Below, piece after piece: positions 1 to 6,772 of a stretch of DNA of 18,149 nt (positions are counted from its first letter, which is position 1; each line of letters opens with the position of its first letter). The position numbers were made by a program, and so were the translations under genes. The DNA lies in assembly GCA_964342675.1 (NCBI GenBank), contig CAYFFR010000028.1, positions 1 to 18,149 on the forward strand, read 5' to 3'. The notes beneath the pieces were generated by a model. The model ran no database searches. It was not told the DNA's origin and saw only the letters and a program-made list of their open reading frames with translations. This DNA is from MED-G82 sp964342675. Its GTDB lineage: Bacteria; Pseudomonadota; Gammaproteobacteria; Magnimaribacterales; D2472.

Positions 1-1161
1 TACCAAATTACACAAATGGATGTGCCTATAGTAAGTGGAGGTAAGATCATCATAGATATTGGAGGTGCAAATAAAGTCATTAATATAACTAGAGCTCACC
101 TAGAAGAAGATGCAGGAAAATCTATTCATGAAGGCATGGAAGGGACTGGGGTGGATCTGAATAGAGCAGGAACACCTCTTTTAGAAATTGTATCTGAACC
201 AGAGATGGCTAGTGCAAAAGAAGCGGTAGCATATATGAAAGCCTTACATCAATTGGTAACTTTCCTGGAAGTTTCTGATGGCAATATGTCACAAGGATCA
301 TTACGATGTGATGCAAATGTATCAGTCAGAGCAGCAGGAACATCTGAGCTCGGTATAAGAACAGAAATCAAGAATATTAATTCATTTAAATTTATTGAAA
401 AAGCTATAGATTTTGAAATAAATAGACAGATAAATGTTTTAGAGTCTGGTGGGACTGTAATTCAAGAAACGCGACTTTATGATAGCGTAAAGAATGAAAC
501 ACGGCCTATGCGCTCAAAAGAATTTGCAAATGATTATCGATACTTTCCTGAACCAGACTTGTTACCAGTAGTAATTACAGATAAAGAGGTTCAAGCTATT
601 AAAAAAAATCTTCCTGAGCTACCAAAAGAGAAATTAACTAGATACATTAGAGAAATGAACCTAACAGAAAGCCAAGCAAGGATACTTTCAAATTCAAAAG
701 CTTTATCAGGATTCTTTGAATCAGCATCTAAACAAGTAAAAGATATTGATCTCTTGTCTAAATTCCTTGTTGGAGAGGTAAATGCTTTATTAAATAAGCA
801 TTTAATAGAGATAAATGAATCTAAGTTAACGCCAAAAAATATTGCAGTTCTTATCAATCTAATATCCGACGGAACAATTTCTGGCAAGATAGCTAAGACT
901 GTTCTTGATGAAACTTGGGAGTCTGGAAAAAACCCTAAAAAAATTATTGAAAAACAGGGTTTAACACAAATAAGTGATGATGAAGAGATACAGGCTATTA
1001 TTCAAAATCTCTTTGATCAGAACCCCGGTCAAGTAGCAGCATATAAAAGTGGTAAAGATAAATTATTTGGATTTTTTGTAGGACAAGTCATGAAGGCATC
1101 TCATGGTAAGGCTAACCCTCAATCAGTGAATAATATTTTAAAAAAAATGTTGGCTGATTAA
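1..1161 (+). CDS. gatB: Asp/Glu-tRNA(Asn/Gln) amidotransferase subunit B, 5'-truncated by window edge
   Basis: GatB is the kinase subunit of the GatCAB amidotransferase. It phosphorylates misacylated Glu-tRNA(Gln) or Asp-tRNA(Asn) so that the ammonia made by GatA can amidate it in the cytoplasm. The reading frame is open from base 1 (YQITQMDVPI), so the ATG at 16 is internal and the true start lies upstream. About 386 codons are visible, against roughly 475 for the family, so about 90 N-terminal residues are missing. Diagnostic segments are TEIKNINSFKFIEKAIDFEI, the DYRYFPEPDLLPV motif, and the C-terminal YqeY-like tail with GKDKLFGFFVGQVMKAS. It ends in TAA. The last four bases overlap the stop end of the convergent gene on the minus strand. 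No gatA or gatC is visible; they would be expected upstream, outside the window. The family call is secure. Confidence 0.97.
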   Translation, partial: YQITQMDVPIVSGGKIIIDIGGANKVINITRAHLEEDAGKSIHEGMEGTGVDLNRAGTPLLEIVSEPEMASAKEAVAYMKALHQLVTFLEVSDGNMSQGSLRCDANVSVRAAGTSELGIRTEIKNINSFKFIEKAIDFEINRQINVLESGGTVIQETRLYDSVKNETRPMRSKEFANDYRYFPEPDLLPVVITDKEVQAIKKNLPELPKEKLTRYIREMNLTESQARILSNSKALSGFFESASKQVKDIDLLSKFLVGEVNALLNKHLIEINESKLTPKNIAVLINLISDGTISGKIAKTVLDETWESGKNPKKIIEKQGLTQISDDEEIQAIIQNLFDQNPGQVAAYKSGKDKLFGFFVGQVMKASHGKANPQSVNNILKKMLAD

Positions 1162-2009
1162 TTCTTTCTGAATGGATTAACCACTAAATCTATTGGGTTG
1201 ATTGAAGAATCATTCTTTACACCGATATTGTGGATGTCTTCATCATTCCTGGGCCACAAAAAAGTACCAAATACATGGTCCCAAATGATTAAATTATTTC
1301 CATAATTATGATTTGCTATATCTTGTCTAATATTATGATGCCATCTATGGAGTTGGGGTCCTGAAAAAAAGTAATTCAGAAACCCTTGGTCTTGTTCTGC
1401 ATTGATATGCTGCCAATACCCGTGGACTGTACTAAAAATTGTTACAAGAACTATTATCTGATCTTCTGCTCCCAAAAATAACAATGGCATCATTCCGCAA
1501 ACTTGAAGAATCGTTACATCAACATAGTGGAACCTTGTGGCATTAAACCAGTAGAGCCTTTTTGGATTATGATGTATTCTATGAAATCTCCATAAAATAG
1601 GGATCTCATGTGAGGCTCTATGCCACCAATACAAACCAAACTCTGACACTACCAAAGCAATAATAAGTTGGATTACAATTGGTAATTGCGTTGGCCAAAC
1701 ACCTACTCCTCCTCCAGCAAATTGAATTGCAATCCCAGCTAAAAATATTTGCAGTATATGACTTTGTAATAGAACATAATTAATTGTGAATAAACCAATA
1801 TCTGGGCCAACATTTTCTTTAAAACTAGGAGACCACTTTTTAAATAAAGGGAATGCGAGCTCTCCTATTAGCATAAAAATTATTGAGCCCAATGAAGCAA
1901 ATAAAAGAACTTCCAATGCTGAAAAATTGTTTTGTACAAGAATAATTGAAATGCCAATTAATAGAATTACACATATTGGGTAACCAAGCTTAGTAAATAT
2001 AGTCTTCAT
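1158..2009 (-). CDS. Sterol desaturase / fatty acid hydroxylase superfamily membrane protein
   Basis: This is an integral membrane di-iron oxygenase-type protein of 283 aa. Hydrophobic segments lie at about residues 9-26, 33-56, 72-98 and 108-128, with another near 165-195. The histidine clusters that bind the di-iron centre are all present: HRASH (130-134), HRIHH (143-147), HGYWQH (196-201) and HRWHH (221-225), followed by NHNYG and WDHVFGTF. The family hydroxylates or desaturates lipids, carotenoids and sterol-like molecules using O2. The substrate here is unknown. Its ATG overlaps the stop of the upstream alcohol dehydrogenase gene by four bases (ATGA), so the two are probably translated together. 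A weak AAGG lies about 13 bases before the start. Its stop overlaps that of gatB tail to tail. Family assignment is strong; the reaction is inferred only at class level. Confidence 0.93.
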   Translation of the reverse strand: MKTIFTKLGYPICVILLIGISIILVQNNFSALEVLLFASLGSIIFMLIGELAFPLFKKWSPSFKENVGPDIGLFTINYVLLQSHILQIFLAGIAIQFAGGGVGVWPTQLPIVIQLIIALVVSEFGLYWWHRASHEIPILWRFHRIHHNPKRLYWFNATRFHYVDVTILQVCGMMPLLFLGAEDQIIVLVTIFSTVHGYWQHINAEQDQGFLNYFFSGPQLHRWHHNIRQDIANHNYGNNLIIWDHVFGTFLWPRNDEDIHNIGVKNDSSINPIDLVVNPFRKN

Positions 2010-3025
2010 ATATCAAACATCACCTTGCCTGAAATTTCTCCATTTCCAGCCGTCTTGAAAGCTTCTTTAAACTCAGCAAGTGTAAATTTATGACTGATGA
2101 CCGTTTGAAGGTTAATTTTATTGCTTGATAATATATCTAAAGATTCTTTAAATTCCTTGCTTGAGTAAGCCATAGAGGCACTTAATTCAAGTTCTCTCAT
2201 TAAAACACCTCTAAAGTCCACTAAAGCAGGTTCTTTATGTAGCCCTGTAATAACAATTCTTGAGTTAGGTTTTGAAATATTAATGATCTTATTAACCAAT
2301 GAATGGCTTCCTGTGCAATCAATAAAAACATCTGTTCCTACCACCTCCATACCAAATAGATTCTCACTACCATGAGTGTTTTTTAAATTATCTATAAAAT
2401 TATCCCAATGATCATATGATTCAACATTGTGGATATTATTTGCACAATTAGATCTATATGATGATATGTCTAAGGTAATTATTTTTTTATATCCAAAATA
2501 GTCTAGTAATATTGCCACGGCTAAGCCAATACATCCTAGACCTAAGACAGCAACATGTGATTCTGAGTTGACATTCGATCGATTAATTGAACGTAGGGCT
2601 ACTGCAAATGGTTCAACTAAAGCTCCTACTTCAAAAGAAGTGTTGTTAGGAAGAATAAAAACATTCTCATCAATCACTGCATTTCTAACAAGCAAATAAT
2701 CAGTCATCCCTCCCTCAGATCCACCATTACCAATATTATTATTATTTGACATTGGATTAATGGCGACATGTGAATTCAGTTCTATGTCAACCACATCACT
2801 GCCCACATCAACCACCTCCCCCGACATTTCATGACCTAGAGGCATCAAATGATCTTGAGGACCCATAAGGCCTCCAGAAGCTAAATAGCCTAGATCTGTA
2901 CCGCATATCCCGCAACACTTAATCTTAACTATAATATCGTGAGAGCCTAATTTAGGATAATCCACGTCATCCAGAAGAATGTCATCTGGTCCGTGTATAT
3001 TGACTTGTTGAATTTTCTTATGCAT
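2006..3025 (-). CDS. Zinc-dependent alcohol dehydrogenase (MDR family)
   Basis: This is a medium-chain dehydrogenase/reductase of 339 aa, expected to oxidise or reduce a secondary alcohol or ketone in the cytoplasm. The GroES-like catalytic domain has the zinc ligands Cys41 (CGICGTD), His65-Glu66 (GHE) and Glu138 (VEPFA). The Rossmann domain carries GLGCIG (162-167). The strand ending in TLD (Asp186) suggests NAD rather than NADP. The loop at about 91-106, which normally holds the four structural-zinc cysteines, has none and is Asn/Gly-rich instead. The closest feel is threonine, sorbitol or butanediol dehydrogenase, but no specific substrate can be assigned. The start overlaps the stop of the upstream MBL-fold gene by eight bases, and the stop overlaps the hydroxylase start by four. 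The three genes therefore form a compact leftward unit. Confidence 0.93.
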   Translation of the reverse strand: MHKKIQQVNIHGPDDILLDDVDYPKLGSHDIIVKIKCCGICGTDLGYLASGGLMGPQDHLMPLGHEMSGEVVDVGSDVVDIELNSHVAINPMSNNNNIGNGGSEGGMTDYLLVRNAVIDENVFILPNNTSFEVGALVEPFAVALRSINRSNVNSESHVAVLGLGCIGLAVAILLDYFGYKKIITLDISSYRSNCANNIHNVESYDHWDNFIDNLKNTHGSENLFGMEVVGTDVFIDCTGSHSLVNKIINISKPNSRIVITGLHKEPALVDFRGVLMRELELSASMAYSSKEFKESLDILSSNKINLQTVISHKFTLAEFKEAFKTAGNGEISGKVMFDI

Positions 3026-4292
3026 TGAGCTTGGTCTGTACTTCAGAAATTTCTGATTCTAACCATTTGACTATCCAGCGATTCTTATCAGTTTGAGCTT
3101 TTTCTAATAACTTCTCATGAATGCTTAAATAGCATTGCAATATAGTTTTGTTATCTTCTTTAGAGAGGGCAACTTCACATAAATGGATAGCTTTAATTAA
3201 ATCATTGCTTTGGATAAATTTTTTTATTTTCTTAATTAGCTCATTAGTATCAATCAAATCAATAATATCTGGGTATATACAGTAGTAAGGTTCAGAATAT
3301 AGTTCTGTAGTAGATCGATGTCTAAACCAACCTGTATATCCTTCATAAATAGATCTAACGGCCCATTCAACAGTCCCATAACCCTCACCAACATGAAGAT
3401 CATCAGGTAACTTAATTTCCTTCATTAAATCAAACATATTCTTAGAATTATTGATACCTTCTACTGTCTGATTATGAACATACTCTACTGCGTTATATAA
3501 ATTCAGTACTTCATCATAAATGAGCTTCTTGCCTTCAATTGGTTTAAAGTGGCCAGTAATAAGCAATGAAGGCTCTAATTCCATTACCTTTTTACACATA
3601 TCTAAATAAGGCAAAGCAAATCTAATTCTGTCGCCCCTAATAGTGCAAAAATTTGGCATATGAGGGAATAAAGGACCGAATGCATTCCCAGAAAAAAGTA
3701 TTTCGTGATCAGGCAAATATATTAGAGTTGAGTCAAGAGTCTCTCCACCAGGAACTGAATAAAGCTCTAAGTTCAACCCGCCTAAAGAAATTTTATATTC
3801 ATTTTGAAATAGAATATCGGGGTCAGCAACTGATTGTATATCCTTGAAGCCAGTTTCTTTAGCCTGCTTGATCGCTTCATTCATTAAGTCAATCATCTCC
3901 CCAAAAAACTTGTAAGCATTTAGAGCTCTAGCTCCCTGCGTTAGATCATCAAATGCTTGATGTTCAATTATATTTTCTTGTGCTACCAATTTAACATTTG
4001 GATTATACTCTTTAAAAAAACCTGACCCACCAACATGATCAACGTGACCTTGAGTAAATATAATATATTTAATTTCTTTATCATTAACTTGATCAAAGCA
4101 TTGTTTGTGTATAGGGGCTTCTACACCAAGGCCAGTATTGATAAGAATATTTCCTTCTGAAGTTTCAATTAGATATGAATTGCTTGCACCTTCAGATAAA
4201 TAAATAAAATCATTAATCCTAAAAGGCTTTGATTGATGTGCAGGAACTATTGAAAGAGATCCTGGCCTTTCTTCTATGAGTGATGAAATCAT
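3018..4292 (-). CDS. Metallo-beta-lactamase-fold hydrolase, alkylsulfatase-like, with altered metal ligands
   Basis: This is a cytoplasmic MBL-fold protein of 424 aa from the ATG at 4292; a TTG two codons earlier (4298) is a less likely start. The N-terminal half is the MBL domain. The C-terminal part carries the alkylsulfatase dimerisation signature, GEGYGTVEWAVRSIYEGY followed by TGWF (about residues 302-323), seen in SdsA1/BDS1-type enzymes. No SCP-like third domain is evident. The metal motif reads TQGHVDH: Gln81 stands where HxHxDH has its first His, while His83, Asp85 and His86 remain. Glu184 (GGETLD) and His248 (TGHF) fit further ligands. The usual acidic bridging ligand is Asn203 (LFSGNAFG). 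It may act on something other than alkyl sulfates, or use one metal, or be inactive. It is the first gene of the leftward unit, with an eight-base overlap into the dehydrogenase. No Shine-Dalgarno is visible. Confidence 0.88.
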   Translation of the reverse strand: MISSLIEERPGSLSIVPAHQSKPFRINDFIYLSEGASNSYLIETSEGNILINTGLGVEAPIHKQCFDQVNDKEIKYIIFTQGHVDHVGGSGFFKEYNPNVKLVAQENIIEHQAFDDLTQGARALNAYKFFGEMIDLMNEAIKQAKETGFKDIQSVADPDILFQNEYKISLGGLNLELYSVPGGETLDSTLIYLPDHEILFSGNAFGPLFPHMPNFCTIRGDRIRFALPYLDMCKKVMELEPSLLITGHFKPIEGKKLIYDEVLNLYNAVEYVHNQTVEGINNSKNMFDLMKEIKLPDDLHVGEGYGTVEWAVRSIYEGYTGWFRHRSTTELYSEPYYCIYPDIIDLIDTNELIKKIKKFIQSNDLIKAIHLCEVALSKEDNKTILQCYLSIHEKLLEKAQTDKNRWIVKWLESEISEVQTKLNA

Positions 4293-4298
4293 TTTCAA

Positions 4299-4308
4299 TG
4301 TTATTATG
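4299..4308. promoter_or_regulatory. Possible shared -10 region of the divergent MBL-fold / SDR pair
   Basis: Only 23 bases separate the ATG at 4292 (leftward) from the ATG at 4316 (rightward). Within them, the plus strand reads TGTTATTAT (4299-4307), an extended -10 (TGn plus TATTAT). The same bases on the minus strand read CATAAT (4308-4303). Each matches TATAAT at five of six positions. Starts about seven bases beyond each hexamer would give very short or leaderless transcripts, which agrees with the absence of Shine-Dalgarno sequences on both sides. Neither direction has a good -35. In an AT-rich genome such hexamers arise easily, so this is inference. Confidence 0.35.
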
Positions 4309-4315
4309 TACTGAT

Positions 4316-5062
4316 ATGAATGATCTCATATTTAATTATTCAAATACAGATGTTCTTGTAACAGGTGGAACAAGTGGTATCGGGCAAGCTATTGCTGAAT
4401 TATATTGTCAAGTAGGTGCAAATGTAATTATTACAGGGCGAAAGCCATCTTCTGCAGACTATGGAAATGACCTAAAAAAATTTAAATATTTACAATTAGA
4501 TTTAGAAAATAAAGAGCATATTCATAATCTCAAACAAATTAAACAACTTGATATCTTAGTAAATAATGCTGGGCTTGCATTTCCTGATGGAAAAAGTGAG
4601 GACGATCCAGATATTTTTGACAGAGCAGTTAATATACATCTCAATAGCTTTTTTAGAATTAGTACCCTTCTACAACCTAAACTTACTGCCTCAAATTTAA
4701 AGGGTGGTGCTTCAATTATTGGTATAGCCTCTATGACTTCTTTTTTTGGTATGCCGTTAGTGCCTGGTTATGGTGCAGGTAAAGGTGGCTTAGTACAATT
4801 GATTAAAACTTTATCAATGAAATGGGCATCTGAAAATATTCGAGTAAATGCAATTGCTGCAGGATTTATTAAAACAAGAATGACTGAACCGGTTACAAGT
4901 GATAAAGAAACATTAGATCCGATATTAGAAAGAATTCCATTAAGAAAAATTGGTGATCCGAATGAAATTGCAAATGCAGCATTATTTATCACATCACCTC
5001 AAGCCAGTTATATAACAGGTGAGACCTTAAAAGTTGATGGTGGTTATTCAATTTCAACATAA
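4316..5062 (+). CDS. Short-chain dehydrogenase/reductase (SDR family)
   Basis: This is a classical SDR oxidoreductase of 248 aa, acting on a hydroxyl or keto group in the cytoplasm. It has the cofactor motif TGGTSGIG (16-23), NNAG (83-86) and the catalytic Ser139 with Tyr152-x3-Lys156 (YGAGK). The C-terminal segment ITGETLKVDGGYS is typical. Arg42-Lys43 after the second strand (TGRKP) favours NADP(H). In-frame ATGs at 4283 and 4298 and a GTG at 4280 also exist. I chose 4316 because it leaves the usual short N-terminal lead of about 12 residues before the first strand and avoids overlap with the divergent gene. The sulfotransferase gene starts two bases after the stop, so the pair is almost certainly co-transcribed. 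The family is certain, the substrate unknown. Confidence 0.93.
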   Translation: MNDLIFNYSNTDVLVTGGTSGIGQAIAELYCQVGANVIITGRKPSSADYGNDLKKFKYLQLDLENKEHIHNLKQIKQLDILVNNAGLAFPDGKSEDDPDIFDRAVNIHLNSFFRISTLLQPKLTASNLKGGASIIGIASMTSFFGMPLVPGYGAGKGGLVQLIKTLSMKWASENIRVNAIAAGFIKTRMTEPVTSDKETLDPILERIPLRKIGDPNEIANAALFITSPQASYITGETLKVDGGYSIST

Positions 5063-5064
5063 CA

Positions 5065-6309
5065 ATGTCAACAAAAATTAAGATTCGTGATCTTGCAGAC
5101 CCAATTCTTACAGATTTTCAATCTATTTCTAAAGAATATGGGGAACAGAATAAGCCTGACCTATCTGTTGATAAAATCTTAGATGTTGCATCGAATAATA
5201 CAGGCCTTGATCATTATGGCGATGAAAAATTTATTGAGAGATTAAATATCTTAATCAATGCAATTGCTCTTGATAGGGGTCTTGCTGGACTTGGTCAGCT
5301 GGGTATCATAAATGATCAAATTAGATATCTTGAGAATAGACTAAGATTTGAAGATTTTAAGAAACAAAACCCTGAATTCAGAAATGAAAAAATAGAGAAT
5401 CCCATAATCATTATTGGTTTGCCTAGATCGGGGACTACTCACTTATTAAATCTTATAGCCTCAGATACAAGAATAAAATCAATGCCTTATTGGGAAAGTC
5501 GATACCCTATTCCCTGGAATGATGATATGGATAGAAGCAGAAATGATCCCCGTGTTATTTCTGCTTTTGATGAATATAAAAACTTCCTAGAATCAATGCC
5601 TCTTCTTAAGTCAATGCATGATATGCATCCTGATCACATACATGAAGAAATAGAACTTCAGGCGTTAGATTTCTCAACATACCTTCCAGAATGGTTAGCA
5701 TGTGTACCTGACTGGAGAGATTATTATCTAAATTTAAACCAATTAGATCATTACCGCTACTTAAAAGAAATGCTTAAAGCAATGCAATTCATCAGTGGTC
5801 CAAAAAGATGGGTATTAAAATCCCCTCAACACCTAGAACAAATAGATCCATTGATTCAAACATTCCCGAATGCAACTTTTATTATTACATATAGAGATCC
5901 ACTCTCCGTAGTTTTGTCAATTGCAACCATGCTTAGTTATGGAGATAGGGTGAGGAGATATTCAGTTGATCCAAAACAAAACTTTTCGTATTGGGAAGAC
6001 AGAATTGAAATACTACTCAAAAGATTTGTATCTAATTCTCATCTAATCCCGAGAGATCAACGTGTAGATGTTTTCTTTCAATCATTTATAAAAAATAATC
6101 TAAAACTCATCAAGGAGGTGTATTCAAAATCTTCAATTAATCTTGATAAAAATACTTTAAAAAGATTAAACAAATATATCGCAGACCATCAAAGAGGAAA
6201 AGATGGTCAAGTCATTTATAAATTAGATGATTTTGATGTAAATAAAAGATCTTTCTATAAAAAGTTTAGTTTTTATTTAGAGGAATATAATCTCGCAATA
6301 GAAGATTGA
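5065..6309 (+). CDS. PAPS-dependent sulfotransferase family protein
   Basis: This is a protein of 414 aa of the Sulfotransfer_3 type, predicted to move a sulfuryl group from PAPS to a hydroxyl or amine acceptor. The 5'-phosphosulfate loop is GLPRSGTTH (118-126), directly after a hydrophobic strand. The 3'-phosphate region is seen in WVLKSPQHLEQ (249-259) and ITYRDPLSVVLS (274-285). His189 and the acidic HEEIELQ stretch (193-199) lie where family members place acceptor-side residues. The N-terminal ~110 residues form a helical extension common in bacterial members. There is no signal peptide, so it is cytoplasmic. It follows the SDR gene by two bases and meets the MaoC-like gene stop to stop without a gap. 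Some members of this family have no proven sulfotransferase activity, so the reaction is inferred from motifs. Confidence 0.9.
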   Translation: MSTKIKIRDLADPILTDFQSISKEYGEQNKPDLSVDKILDVASNNTGLDHYGDEKFIERLNILINAIALDRGLAGLGQLGIINDQIRYLENRLRFEDFKKQNPEFRNEKIENPIIIIGLPRSGTTHLLNLIASDTRIKSMPYWESRYPIPWNDDMDRSRNDPRVISAFDEYKNFLESMPLLKSMHDMHPDHIHEEIELQALDFSTYLPEWLACVPDWRDYYLNLNQLDHYRYLKEMLKAMQFISGPKRWVLKSPQHLEQIDPLIQTFPNATFIITYRDPLSVVLSIATMLSYGDRVRRYSVDPKQNFSYWEDRIEILLKRFVSNSHLIPRDQRVDVFFQSFIKNNLKLIKEVYSKSSINLDKNTLKRLNKYIADHQRGKDGQVIYKLDDFDVNKRSFYKKFSFYLEEYNLAIED

Positions 6310-6771
6310 CTAGGTAATAAATAAGCCTAAAGTTTCTGCAACATAGGCGGGCTTTTCAAGTCCCTTAACTTCCATTGTGACCTCATTTTTAATTAAGAAT
6401 TGACCAGGATTTTTCTCAGTTATATCATTACATCTAATTCTTAATCTCACTTCTGAATTTACTGGAACAGGGCTTAAAAATCTGACTTTATCTAAGCCAT
6501 AATTTAATCCCATCTTAGTGCCTTCAAGGACTAAGCCAAGATTTTCTTGTGAAAAAGGTATCCCGGCCGAAAGAGATAGGGTCAAAAAACCATGAGCTAC
6601 TGTTGAGCCAAATATTGGGGTTGCTTCTTCAGAATTAACATGGATAAACTGGTGGTCAAGGGTAGCATCAGCAAACTTATTAATCATCTCTTGATCAATA
6701 GTAATCCATTCAGAAACGCCTATCTCTGTACCAATATAAGAATCAATCTCAGAGGGTTTAATTACTTTCAT
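6310..6771 (-). CDS. MaoC-like hot-dog dehydratase/hydratase
   Basis: This is a single hot-dog domain protein of 153 aa, of the MaoC / (R)-specific enoyl-CoA hydratase family (NodN-like branch). The hydratase signature is visible: FADATLDHQFIHVN with the presumed catalytic Asp39 and His44, followed by GSTVAHGFLTLSL (55-67). The expected reaction is reversible hydration of a 2-enoyl-CoA. This suits its place one base downstream of an acyl-CoA ligase, which would supply a CoA thioester. A GGAG Shine-Dalgarno, formed by the last codons of the ligase gene, lies about eight bases before the ATG, supporting this start and translational coupling. It ends in TAG, abutting the convergent sulfotransferase gene. 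The substrate is unknown. Confidence 0.92.
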   Translation of the reverse strand: MKVIKPSEIDSYIGTEIGVSEWITIDQEMINKFADATLDHQFIHVNSEEATPIFGSTVAHGFLTLSLSAGIPFSQENLGLVLEGTKMGLNYGLDKVRFLSPVPVNSEVRLRIRCNDITEKNPGQFLIKNEVTMEVKGLEKPAYVAETLGLFIT

Positions 6772-6772
6772 T

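Noticed and set aside
591..887. Antisense open frame inside gatB, and similar short frames inside the acyl-CoA ligase, GH84, moeB and ychF genes
   Set aside because: All lie wholly inside well-supported genes, lack recognisable domains and have no upstream signals.
16..1161. ATG at base 16 as the start of gatB
   Set aside because: The frame is open from base 1 and the residues before this Met match GatB, so the start is upstream of the window.
4293..4298. TTG at 4298 as the start of the MBL-fold gene
   Set aside because: An ATG two codons downstream is available, neither has a Shine-Dalgarno, and the difference does not affect the domain. TTG remains possible.
6300..6336. TAGG...CCTA inverted repeat at the sulfotransferase / MaoC convergence as a terminator
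   Set aside because: The stem is only four pairs with a long loop and no following T run; not a credible intrinsic terminator.
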